A stretch of 22,500 nt of DNA from Symbiodinium natans (taxonomy: Eukaryota; Sar; Dinophyceae; Suessiales; Symbiodiniaceae). The notes under the pieces are model-generated. The model was not told where the DNA came from, ran no database searches, and was given only the letters and a program-made list of their open reading frames with translations. A program made the translations under genes and the position numbers. The stretch covers positions 145,001 to 167,500 of the forward strand of contig CAJNDS010002406.1 of assembly GCA_905221605.1 (NCBI GenBank). The letters run 5' to 3'. Shown here in pieces: positions 8,277 through 15,752 of the stretch; the stretch's first letter is position 1; each line of letters starts with the position of its first letter.

Positions 8277-8780
8277 CTTCTTCTGGCTCTTCGTCGTCTT
8301 CTTCGTGGCTGTTGCACCAGCCTTGTTGCTGTTTTCCGGACTACCACCACAGGCTGCTGCCGGTCGCTTCTTCGAGGCACCGTCGTCGCTTGCAGCACCA
8401 CGAGCAGCAGCTTCGTCGCCGGCAGAAGAAGAAGCCTCCACATTCTTCTGGACTTCTTGCTTTGCCTTCTTAGTCTCGGGCTTCTTCTGGGGGGTCTTGT
8501 TCTTCTTCTTGTCAGTGCTGGAGCCAGCCGCTTCTGCCACCGTTTTTTTGGCAGCAGCAGGCTTCTTGTTCACGTTGTAGAGCTTCCGGAGGCTCTCCTC
8601 CTCGTTCACCGGCTTCGCTGCACGAACCATGTCCAAAATCTGCTCTTCGTCCTGCTGCTCGTTGTTCTTGGCACCCTTGCCCTTTGTGGCATTCTTCTTG
8701 TTGTCGTTGTCACGGTCGCATGCCTCCTTCGTAGAAGATGAAGAAGAACAACAGTGGCGCTCCAGTAGCTTAGCATCCCT
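8277..8780 (-). CDS. Exon 3 of 4, Lys/Ala-rich region
   Basis: On the minus strand from 8780: RDAKLLERHCCSSSSSTKEA, a Lys/Asn-rich segment, DEEQILDMVRAAKPVNEEES, LRKLYNVNKKPAAAKKTVAE, then repeated Lys/Pro/Ala motifs including KKNKTPQKKPETKKAKQEVQ and GASKKRPAAACGGSPENSNK, ending TTKSQKK before AAGAAG|GTTTCC at 8277/8276. 168 codons in phase 0 at both ends. The KKRPAAA motif is also in the N terminus of the 6281-3922 protein. The composition is like a histone-H1-tail or nuclear linker sequence, and the Lys-rich part has several nuclear-localisation-like runs. The acceptor is taken as ACTCAG|AGGGAT (8781/8780). The frame is open further upstream to 8954, but that section is purine-repeat DNA (GAAGAAGCA). 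Confidence 0.65.
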
Positions 8781-8962
8781 CTGAGTACGAACAACAAACT
8801 TGTATCTTCTGGTTCTTCTTTCTCTTCTTCTACCTCTTCTTCTGCTTCTGCTTCTTCTCCACTCTACTACTTGCTTCTCTCGCAGCAGTGTTACTACTAC
8901 TATTATTATTGTATTATTCGAATTATTTGCTCTGCAAAAAGCAAGCGAAAACAACGGATGGC

Positions 8963-9706
8963 CTCCTTCTGCTTCTTCTTCGAGGGCTTCGGGTCCTTCT
9001 TCTTCGTAGCACCAACATCAGGCTCGCCGCCTGGCTGCTGTTCCTTCTTCTTTGTCCTGGCCACAGAAGAAGAAGGCTCGTCGGCAGCAGGCTGCTGGTT
9101 CTTCTTCTTCTTCGGCCTGGCCACAGCAACCTCGGCAGGCTGCTGTGGCTTCTTCTTCTTCTTCGAACTGGACGAAGAAGGACGCAGGCCACCACGGCCG
9201 TCGTCCTCGTCATCGCAAGTAGGAGGATGGCCACGGCAATCATCCTCATCATCCTCATCACCAAAATCATGCTCCAATGGAGCATCATCAGTACTAGCTG
9301 CCGGGGAGGAGTGCAGCACCTCCTCCGCATTCTTCTTCTTCTTCTGCCACTTGGGCAGGAGCACCTTCAAGCCCGGAACTGCGAAGCTTCCATCCGAGCT
9401 CACGCTTTGCATCGTCAATCGATCTTCCTCATCTTCTTCTTCCTCGGAGTCCACTCCAACTGTCGCCAGCACATTGCTGAAGACCTCCTCGGGGCTCCTC
9501 GTCCTCGTCGTCGTTGTCGGCCCTTCATTCTTCTTCTTGCTGGGCTCGTCATCATCACCACCACCAAGAACAAGAGTGGTGGCATTGCTGCTGCCTCCAC
9601 TGCTACCAAATGAAGTTTGGCTCACCAGAGGATGATTGCTTGCTGTCGCTCCCTCCTCCGTGCCGCCACCAGCAGCAGCAGGATTCAACCTCAGCTCACC
9701 ATTCTT
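8963..9706 (-). CDS. Exon 2 of 4, acidic/Lys-rich low-complexity protein region
   Basis: There is no ATG at its 5' end; the frame opens after a strong polypyrimidine-AG acceptor (CTTTTTTTCTCATTTAAAG, ending at 9707). It reads KNGELRLNPAAAGGGTEEGA, TSFGSSGGSSNATTLVLGGG, RSPEEVFSNVLATVGVDSEE, GSFAVPGLKVLLPKWQKKKK, then DEDDEDD-type runs, and three spaced copies of a K4-5(P/N)QQPA motif (KKKKKPQQPAEVAVARP, KKKKNQQPAADEPSSSVAR, KKKEQQPGGEPDVGA), ending KPSKKKQKE at 8963. That is 248 codons. The periodic KKK-QQP units suggest an internal repeat that can bind nucleic acid or act as a flexible linker. The donor AAGGAG|GCCATCC is GC-type; a GT donor five to seven bases on is an alternative. Confidence 0.62.
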
Positions 9707-9747
9707 CTTTAAATGAGAAAAAAAGAAGAGTCTTGATGAGTCTTGAG

Positions 9748-10125
9748 GATGCTGATGATGATGAAGCAGGGCAAATTATAGCTCGCACTGGCAAACTACT
9801 CGAAGTATCCCTCACGAACTGTCTCTCAAAGGCATCCCTCCAAAAACTCGAAGTATCCCTCACGAAGTATTGTCTCTCAAAGGTATCCCTCCAGAAACTC
9901 TCAAAGCAGCAGCATGTTTGAGCATGTTGTTGATGAATAGAAATAGTAATAATAAGAAGGAGGACAAAGAACCGTTTTTCTGTTATGCCGAAGAGCCGTT
10001 TCTTCGTAATGTCACTACTAGGGTTTCGGGGTTATTATGGTTTCGGGTTTAGGTCTGAGGGTTTAGGGCTTATTAGGGCTATTATTAGGAGCAGTGTAGG
10101 TAGTTCTTGGGTGACAAAAACAGGG
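9748..10125 (+). repeat. Composite dispersed repeat, copy 2, with TTTAGGG-like tail
   Basis: This aligns along its length with 3042-3405 (AGCTCGCACTGGCAAACTAC, GTATCCCTCACGAACTGTC, TTTGAGCATGTTGTTGATG, GGACAAAGAACCGTTTTTC, TTTCTTCGTAATGTCACT), then degenerate TTTAGGG/TTTCGGG DNA at 10018-10085, then TTCTTGGGTGAC near 10102-10113. This copy has an extra internal duplication of about 60 bp (9805-9900) built on CTCGAAGTATCCCTCACGAA and TCTCTCAAAGG. It occupies most of the inferred intron 1 (9707-10196). Confidence 0.8.
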
Positions 10126-10196
10126 TTATTATACATACAAAAGGGTTTGTTTATGTTCTTGGAGGTTTGGTGTTTTGCACAGGACTGTAAAATTGC

Positions 10197-10646
10197 AGCA
10201 GCAAGAAGCATGTCCAGCAGGGACATGATAACTCGCATGTCGCAGTCGGCTGATCGTCGTTGGGCTCGGTCCAAAACGGCCTTGTCCGCCTTCATGCCCC
10301 TCAGGTGTGCCAATCCCATCCGAATGGCATCATCCAGTTTGTCCATCAAACAGGAGTCCTCGTACTTGGACATGTTGATGCTCTCCTTTGCATGCAGCAT
10401 CTCCAATGCTGCCTTGACTTTCCGCGAGGTCAAAACGCCGGTGGGGGCGACCCGAAGGAGCCCGATGTAGAGGGTCTCCAATCGCACCAACCAAGCCACA
10501 GGTGTCGCAGATTTCCAGTGGACCGTCGCCGGCGGTAGGAACAATTTGGCCGCATCCCTCGAGTTCATTTTGCGAAAGTAGTCCTGGATCTTGGCCCCCA
10601 CCGACTCGGGGGTGATCGAGGGGTCACATCTGCTCCGCTTCGCCAT
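10197..10646 (-). CDS. Exon 1 of 4, conserved-looking helical domain of unknown function
   Basis: The ATG at 10646 begins MAKRSRCDPSITPESVGAKI, followed by QDYFRKMNSRDAAKLFLPPA, TVHWKSATPVAWLVRLETLY, IGLLRVAPTGVLTSRKVKAA, LEMLHAKESINMSKYEDSCL, MDKLDDAIRMGLAHLRGMKA and a helix to MSLLDMLLAA (150 codons). The evenly mixed composition and the lack of repeats make this the most ordinary-looking domain in the left part. It looks globular and all-helical. I place the 3' end at CTGCT|GCAATT (GC donor, phase 0). Beyond it the frame continues into CCCTAAACCC-like DNA, ending in an artefactual NPKP tail. No known family is recognised. Linkage to exons 2-4 rests on strand, phase and spacing. Confidence 0.72.
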
Positions 10647-10654
10647 CTTGATGA

Positions 10655-10745
10655 GGTTTATTAGGGTTCGGGTTTTGTTGGGGTTTTGAGAAATTTATCT
10701 ATCTTCTGCTCTGTCCCTGTTCGGGTTTAGGGTTTAGGGGTTCAG
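10655..10745 (+). repeat. Degenerate TTTAGGG-like segment
   Basis: GGTTTATTAGGGTTCGGGTT, GGGGTTTTGAG, then TTCGGGTTTAGGGTTTAGGG. It lies immediately upstream (5') of the ATG at 10646 on the minus strand, within 10-100 bp of the start. Confidence 0.75.
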
Positions 10746-10764
10746 GGGTCTCTTCTTCTTTCTT

Positions 10765-11095
10765 GTTGCAGCCACAACCAACAACTCACGAGGAACAGTC
10801 CTATATGATTGTAAGCCGGTAGAGGGCTGTCGCACATTCTTCTGCTTCCTGGTTGTGGCTACAACAAGTAGTAGAGCCACCCCCAATTCACGACGAACAG
10901 TCCTATCATCATTATTATTACCAGCCGGTAAAGGCCTTCAATCACTCAATAATCACACATTCTTCTGGTTCCTGGTGGTGGCTACAACAACAAGTAGTAC
11001 ATCCACCCCCCAAATCAGGACGGGCAGCCCCATCATCATTACAAACCAGAACGCCTGCAGTCGCACATCATCATACAACAACATGCTCGCACCAC
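10765..11095 (+). repeat. Three-copy tandem duplication, unit about 100-125 bp
   Basis: Three diverged copies start near 10765, 10851 and 10976. Shared landmarks are TGGCTACAACAAGTAGTA or its equivalent, CACGACGAACAGTCCTATCA, AGCCGGTAAAGGCC/AGCCGGTAGAGGGC, and CACATTCTTCTGGTTCCTGG. Lengths differ, so the unit is not read in one frame. It lies between the 12843-11557 and 10646-7472 genes; no gene is seen from 10747 to 11556. Confidence 0.78.
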
Positions 11096-11299
11096 ACCAT
11101 GTGTGTTGTTCTCCTCCCTCTTGCACCCAACAAACAACAGGACAAAAACGCGACCACAGTTGAGCTCCTTTTTTGCAAGCTGGCGAATCATGAGGCCCCG
11201 ATCTCGTTGCTGGTGCTATTGTGTTGCTTCTGTGTTCTTCTTGTGTGCTACTACCACTACTAGCAAGCAGCACTAGTTCTTCTTCGTGGCATAAAAGTT

Positions 11300-11348
11300 C
11301 GTAGCAATACTAGTGGCAGTGGTCTTGCTAGTAGTGGTAGTAGTAGTG

Positions 11349-11391
<43 letters not shown>

Positions 11392-11470
11392 TGATGATGG
11401 TAGTAGTGGTTGTCGTGGTAGTGGTAGTAGTAGTGGTAGTAGTAGTGGTACTGGTAGTGGTAGTCTATGT
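11300..11470. repeat. GTAGTG/TAG trinucleotide-hexanucleotide microsatellite
   Basis: A run of GTAGTAGTA with interspersed GTGGTAGTG and GTGATGATG. Frames on either strand (poly-Leu/Pro on minus) are repeat artefacts. Confidence 0.9.
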
Positions 11471-11556
11471 AGCATGATGACGATTGCTACAAGCTGCTGT
11501 GTGGCCTACTACTACTCATCCTCATGATCGGTGGTGTTGCTGCTGCTGCTCTTCTT

Positions 11557-12055
11557 CTACTCATAACACTCACTACCGCTCGCCTCGGTGTCAGACAATC
11601 TCTCCAGCACGGTGGTTGTCGAATAAGGGCTGGGCTCTTCCACCATTGCCACACTTGCACTATCGCCCCAGTCAAGGTCCGGGTACTCGTCACGCTTCAG
11701 AACAACAGTTTTGTCGCCCAGAACAGTTCTATTGTCGTCGCTGTCCTCATCCTTAGTAGTAGCAGCAGTACGAGCATGCTTGCCCTTCTTCCTGCCCCCG
11801 CTGCTGCTGGTGGTGGGGCCATTGCCAACAATAATTGTTCTTTTATCGTCGTCGTCCTCCTCCTCCTTCTTCTCCCGAGCAAAAGCAAAGGTGCCCTTGT
11901 TGTGCTGGTTGCATCCCTCCTCCTTGATAACTGTTTTGGTACCATCATCATCATCATCATAGTCCGAAAAATCGTCCTCGCCGAAAAAAACAGTGAGGTT
12001 GTCGTCCTCCCGGTCCGCCGCCTCGTGCTCCTTCTTCGTCTTCTGAGCTGTCGTC
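11557..12055 (-). CDS. Exon 2 of 2, acidic protein with repeated Thr-Val motif
   Basis: From the acceptor GATTACAG|G (exon starts 12055) the frame reads TTAQKTKKEHEAADREDDNL, then DDFSDYDDDDDGTKTVIKEE, FAREKKEEEDDDDKRTIIVG, GRKKGKHARTAATTKDEDSD, DNRTVLGDKTVVLKRDEYPD and a Ser/Glu-rich end, SDTEASGSECYE, with the stop at 11557. A short motif recurs about every 20-40 residues: acidic run, then x-T-(V/I)-(V/I/L/F) (NLTVFF, TKTVIK, KRTIIVG, NRTVLG, KTVVLK). The frame is open upstream to 12333 but there encodes poly-Asn and a hydrophobic run from AAT/AAC repeats, which I treat as intron. The exon is 1 base plus 166 codons including the stop, matching the phase of exon 1. The function of the Thr-Val repeats is unknown; they could be short beta-strand or ligand motifs. 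Confidence 0.7.
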
Positions 12056-12403
12056 CTGTAATCAGCATGATGATGATGACTGTTGTGTGTGGGGAGATGC
12101 AAAAAAACACAAAACAACAAACTGCCAACGAACAACCCAGCAATGATGGTCCTCGAAGACTTCTCCGTCTTGAAAACGTGCAGGGGCTGCTGCCTACCAA
12201 GTAGTAGTAGCCGGCCAAAGAAGGCTTCACGAGTATTAACAATACTATTCTTATTACTATGATTATTGTTATTAGTATTATTACCATTATTATTATTATT
12301 ATTATCATTGTTCTTATGATTTTCATGAATCAACTCATTGTTGTTGTTCTTGAAGTATCACGAGGTGGAGGAGGTGTTGAGGCTTACCTTTGTAGAGGCT
12401 TAC
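12056..12403 (-). other. GT-AG intron of the RRM gene
   Basis: The donor GTCGT|GTAAGC (12404/12403) and acceptor GATTACAG|GACG (12056/12055) give a 348-bp intron. The first exon ends with two bases of a codon and the second supplies one, so the frame is preserved and the TAA that would end exon 1 is removed. The interior is AAT/AAC-rich. A second good donor (AAAG|GTAAGC) lies 21 bases inside the intron but in the wrong phase for the RRM frame. Confidence 0.6.
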
Positions 12404-12843
12404 ACGACCGTTCGCCTTTTCCTTCGTGCTGCTGCTGCTGGTGGTGGTGGTGGGGGTGGTGGAGGTGGACGAGCACTTGCTCCTGCTGCTCTTGTGCTCC
12501 TCTGCCTCGCCGCCGGTGAAGACGAAGCAGCAACAGCCCTGGACTGTATCGTCGCCCTCAAAAAATCCGGCAGTTTCCTGGAGTTGGCCCTTGCAGCTTC
12601 CAGTGGGTACCGGGAGCATAACACCACGCCTCTGTTTAAACAGTCAACACAGTGCTCGGCCTGCTCGTCGGTCTCGTAGGATAAAAAAGCTGAACACATC
12701 TTGCCATCGTGGTAAAGACCAGTTCTCACCAAATGTATTCGCAGCAGGCCTTTGTCCAAACCCAACTCCTTCAAGCCCGATCTGAAGTCCGGCTCGGTTG
12801 TGAGAAACAAAATGTTTCGCACATACACTCGAAACCAATCCAT
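12404..12843 (-). CDS. Exon 1 of 2, RRM-like RNA-binding domain plus Pro-rich linker
   Basis: I start at the ATG at 12843 (MDWFRVYVRN). Residues about 5-78 look like an RNA recognition motif: a first strand RVYVRNI (RNP2-like); helix 1 with EPDFRSGLKELGLDKG; a strand LRIHLVRTG; SAFLSYETDE in the RNP1 strand position; a helix DEQAEHCVDCLNRGVVL. The aromatic RNP1 residues are partly present (AFLSY). After the domain come an Arg/Ala/Ser-rich region, a run of ten Pro (residues 126-135), poly-Ala and a basic RRKRRTV segment. Joined to exon 2 the protein is about 312 residues: RRM, proline linker, basic patch, acidic Thr-Val repeats. A role in RNA binding is inferred from the fold, and nuclear location from the basic patch. 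The RRM is divergent, so confidence is moderate. Confidence 0.68.
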
Positions 12844-12976
12844 TCTGGTGCTTTGCACCGGTGACACACTACAAGTGCTAAGATAATTCTTATGTTCTGG
12901 ACACTAGTTCTGTGTCTCAGTTGCAAGCCAAGAAGAGGTTGTCGTGGTTTAGGAACGTTTTTCAGGCGAATGTGAC

Positions 12977-13171
12977 TTAAAGCCTCTTAGGGGCTTCTTT
13001 GGGCTGATTGCACTTGTTGCCTTCAGGTTTGTCATTTTTGTAGGTTGTTGCTAGCTGCTTTTTTGGCTCACAAAAGAAACCACAAATCCTTGCCCTCGAG
13101 CCTTGTTCCGTTCGGGCGAGGACGATCATCATGGCAGTATTAATATTATTACCCCTCATCAACAACAACAA
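12977..13171 (-). CDS. Possible short terminal exon (hypothetical)
   Basis: The minus-strand frame contains TEQGSRARICGFFCEPKKQL and KNDKPEGNKCNQPKEAPKRL before a stop at 12977. The charged C-terminal half is more coding-like than its surroundings, and GAGGGCAAG|G or CAG-type acceptors occur upstream. It could be the last exon of the gene starting at 14650. The first residues come from AAT/GTT repeats and are unlikely to be coding. No family is recognised. Confidence 0.28.
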   Translation of the reverse strand: MLLLMRGNNINTAMMIVLARTEQGSRARICGFFCEPKKQLATTYKNDKPEGNKCNQPKEAPKRL

Positions 13172-13206
13172 TTCCTCACAAGAACACTTCTTCTTCTCCG
13201 CCCGCT

Positions 13207-13446
13207 AAGAATCTCTCAAGAATCTCTCCGGAAGAATGGGGACCTCCCACTCAAAGAATCTCTCCAGGAATCTCTCCAGCAATCTCTCAAGGAATCTCTC
13301 CAGCAATCTCTCAAGGAATCTCTCCAGCAATCTCTCAAGGAATCTCTCCAGCAATCTCTCAAGGAATCTCTCAAGGAATCTCTCCAGCAATCTCTCAAGG
13401 AATCTCTCAAGGAATCTCTCAAGAGGGAATCTCTCAAGGAATCTTT
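13207..13446 (+). repeat. 12-bp minisatellite (AATCTCTCAAGG / AATCTCTCCAGC)
   Basis: About 19 units of 12 bp alternating between two variants, AATCTCTCAAGG and AATCTCTCCAGC, giving a 24-bp higher-order period over 13260-13400. One interruption (AGGGG-type) occurs near 13422. As the unit is a multiple of three, every frame stays open and produces Glu-Ser-Leu-Lys/Gln or Leu-Glu-Arg-Phe repeats; these are translation artefacts of the array. Related short copies are at 5275-5345 and 15243-15268. Confidence 0.95.
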
Positions 13447-14021
13447 AAAATGATATTTGTTTTATTATATTATTTATCTGATTCATATTTATATTTATAT
13501 GTAGTATTATTATATTTTTTATACTTATATTATTATTCATAATCATATTATTATATGCATATATTTGCACCCTTGTTTTATATAAAAAAAAAGGTGTGTG
13601 TAGTACTCTACAATACTACCAACACACAACAACAATAGCATCGCAGGGGCAGCCTTGGATGGTTGTTTTTTTCCTCACTGGAGCCTGTGGCGGTGGTGAC
13701 AAATGGCACCACATATTACTAGGACGATGGAAACAGGGGTGCAGTGCAGTAAAAGCATTGGTCTTCCTTCTTGGCCTTTGGCCAAAAAACGGCGACGACT
13801 GAACCGCAGGACCCTGTTCCCCAATCCATTCCTGCAGGCCTCTGGCCTGTCTAGTACTACTGCAAAATGCAGCAGCATTCCGGGCAGGTGGAAGAACCCC
13901 TGCAAAGAAGGTGAAAACACCAAGAAGCGAGGGCTTGCTCGGGGCTTTTTCTGTACAACACAAATCTTCACCAGCAAGCAGGAAGGGCTCCAACTGTCTT
14001 CGCTCGCCCCACCACCATTAC
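13447..14021. other. AT-rich tract, then unassigned sequence
   Basis: 13449-13590 is AT-rich (TATATTATTTAT-like). 13600-14021 has mixed composition with several pyrimidine-AG acceptor-like sites on the minus strand (TTTGCAG near 13890 and 13860, CTGCAG near 13835). Three overlapping frames are open there but none has clear protein character. It may be intron plus a small exon of the gene starting at 14650, but I cannot support exact limits. Confidence 0.45.
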
Positions 14022-14650
14022 TCAAATCACATGCTGCACATGGTCCAGGAGCTGGGTGAAGCACCATGTTTTGCTGACAGCATTGGCGATCGCCGGGTGG
14101 GCCCGCTGTAAGTGGACCATTATATCGTTCATCGTCAGGACCAGGTTCGCGATCATCTCCAGGCTTTGGCCTCGCCTTGTATCATACAACCAGTGGACGA
14201 AAGCTTCGAAGAACTTCCACTCGAAGTGGACTTTTTTTCGTTCAACGAATACCCGTGGGTCTCCAGGAAGCCGGACGACAACATTGAGCAGCACAAGCTC
14301 AGGTGCCAGTTGCCCAAACCGGCAATGGAAGCCACGAGCTGCTGCTCGGGGTCCACTCGTCCAGCATACTTTGCTTTCCTGTCGGCCAAGTCATGGAAAG
14401 AGTCGTGCTCGCTTCTCTGGTAGCAGCCCTCTTTGAACGCGGCCATCTCAACAGCTACCCCGCCCTTTTGCAACTCGTCCAAAGCTTCCTGAAGCTCTTC
14501 AAGCAAACCTCCAAGCTTCACGTCGGGAGCTCCCTTGCGCAGGATGCTTGTTGTTGTCGAAGAAGTACTCGTCATCCTGGCGGTGGCTGCTGCTGCAGGT
14601 CCCCAAGTAGTGGAGGAAGAAGCAGCAACATTGTTGCTCCAAGAAGCCAT
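14022..14650 (-). pseudogene. Hypothetical gene with a one-base frameshift
   Basis: The ATG at 14650 gives MASWSNNVAASSSTTWGPAA, a Ser/Thr-rich segment, KLGGLLEELQEALDELQKGG (coiled-coil-like), and then EHDSFHDLADRKAKYAGRVD and PEQQLVASIAGLG. At about 14300-14308 this frame stops making sense. The next frame continues smoothly with QLAPELVLLNVVVRLPGDPR, VFVERKKVHFEWKFFEAFVH, WLYDTRRGQSLEMIANLVLT and MNDIMVHLQRAHPAIANAVS, ending at 14022 (DHVQHVI). One missing base near 14305 explains the switch. The second half looks like a well-folded helical domain; I do not recognise a family. The break may be a true pseudogene lesion or a consensus error. A downstream donor near 14022-14035 (CAT|GTGATT) suggests more exons. 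Confidence 0.65.
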
Positions 14651-14825
14651 GATGCTGGTGGTGATGGTGCTGCTGCTCGGGGCGGCCGTGGAATGCTGCA
14701 CACAAAAATGATCCAAATGATCGAGCTTGGGGAGCAGCAGCACAACAACAACCACACAAGGAATTCAATGCAACAACCATCATGCACCACAAGAACACAG
14801 GACGAACACTTCTTCATCTTATTCG

Positions 14826-15234
<409 letters not shown>

Positions 15235-15242
15235 GTTATCCT

Positions 15243-15268
15243 CCAGGAATCTCTCAAGAAATCTCTCC
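15243..15268 (+). repeat. Two-unit remnant of the 12-bp repeat
   Basis: CCAGGAATCTCTCAAGAAAT then CTCTCC, a match to the 13207-13446 array. It abuts the right edge of the TTG microsatellite. Confidence 0.75.
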
Positions 15269-15354
15269 TTTGTTGTGGTACTACTACTACTGCTGCTACT
15301 GCTACTTCTACTACCAGTTTTCTTCAGTTTTGGGACAGTTTTGGCACAGTTTGG

Positions 15355-15535
15355 GACCTGCAAACTTCGAGCAAACTTCGGGTTGGCCGAAAACAAACTT
15401 CGAGTAAACTTCGTGTGTTTCCGGTTTTGGCGGAAGTACCCGAACTCTGCAAACTTCGAGTAAACTTCGAATTGCCCAAGACTTCGTAACCCGAAACTTC
15501 TTCGAAGTTTCGGATAAACTTCGGGTTGTTCCAGA
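15355..15535 (+). repeat. AAACTTCGAGT motif cluster
   Basis: About eight copies of AAACTTCGAGT/AAACTTCGGGT, with one inverted TTCTTCGAAGTTTCGG hairpin near 15500-15515. Same motif family as 6440-6970, here mainly in one orientation. Confidence 0.85.
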
Positions 15536-15549
15536 CCAACAAACACCCC

Positions 15550-15745
15550 AAAATAAGCTAAAATATCTTATTTTTCGGCCCAAAAATAAGATATTATCTT
15601 ATTTTTTGCGTCCCATTCTATATCTTATTTTTCGGACAAAATATCTTATTTTAAATAGTCTTTTTTAGACAAAAAATAAGATAATAGCTAAAAAACGCGT
15701 ATCTTATTTTTGCCTTTGGGACAAAAAATAGTCTAAGATATTCTT
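15550..15745. repeat. Inverted AAATAAGATA / TATCTTATTT cluster (MITE-like)
   Basis: At least seven motifs in both orientations: TATCTTATTTTTCGG near 15565, AAAAATAAGATATTATCTTA near 15583, TATCTTATTTTTCGG near 15619, TATCTTATTTTAAATAG near 15642, AAAAAATAAGATAATAGCTA near 15672, TATCTTATTTTTGCC near 15700, and AAAAAATAGTC near 15723. Several pairs can form perfect short hairpins. It is non-coding and sits exactly where the sequence changes from satellite-rich to the right-hand style. Confidence 0.75.
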
Positions 15746-15752
15746 AGGGGAT

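Noticed and set aside
8871-9635. Long Ser/Phe/Leu-rich plus-strand frames of 241-254 residues
   Set aside because: Antisense shadows of the Lys/Asp-rich exon at 8963-9706; poly-Phe/Ser arises from reversed AAG/GAA codons.
13050-13082. TTTTTTGGCTCA resembling the end of the dinoflagellate spliced leader (also GGCTCAAG on minus near 1000-1007)
   Set aside because: Only 8-10 bases match, the one at 13.06 kb is on the opposite strand to the local genes, and no full leader or adjacent mRNA-like relic is visible.
13103-13453. Glu-Ser-Leu-Lys/Gln repeat protein (plus) or Leu-Glu-Arg-Phe repeat protein (minus)
   Set aside because: Frames are open on both strands because the 12-bp unit is a multiple of three without stops; the same motif occurs in introns at 5275 and 15243.
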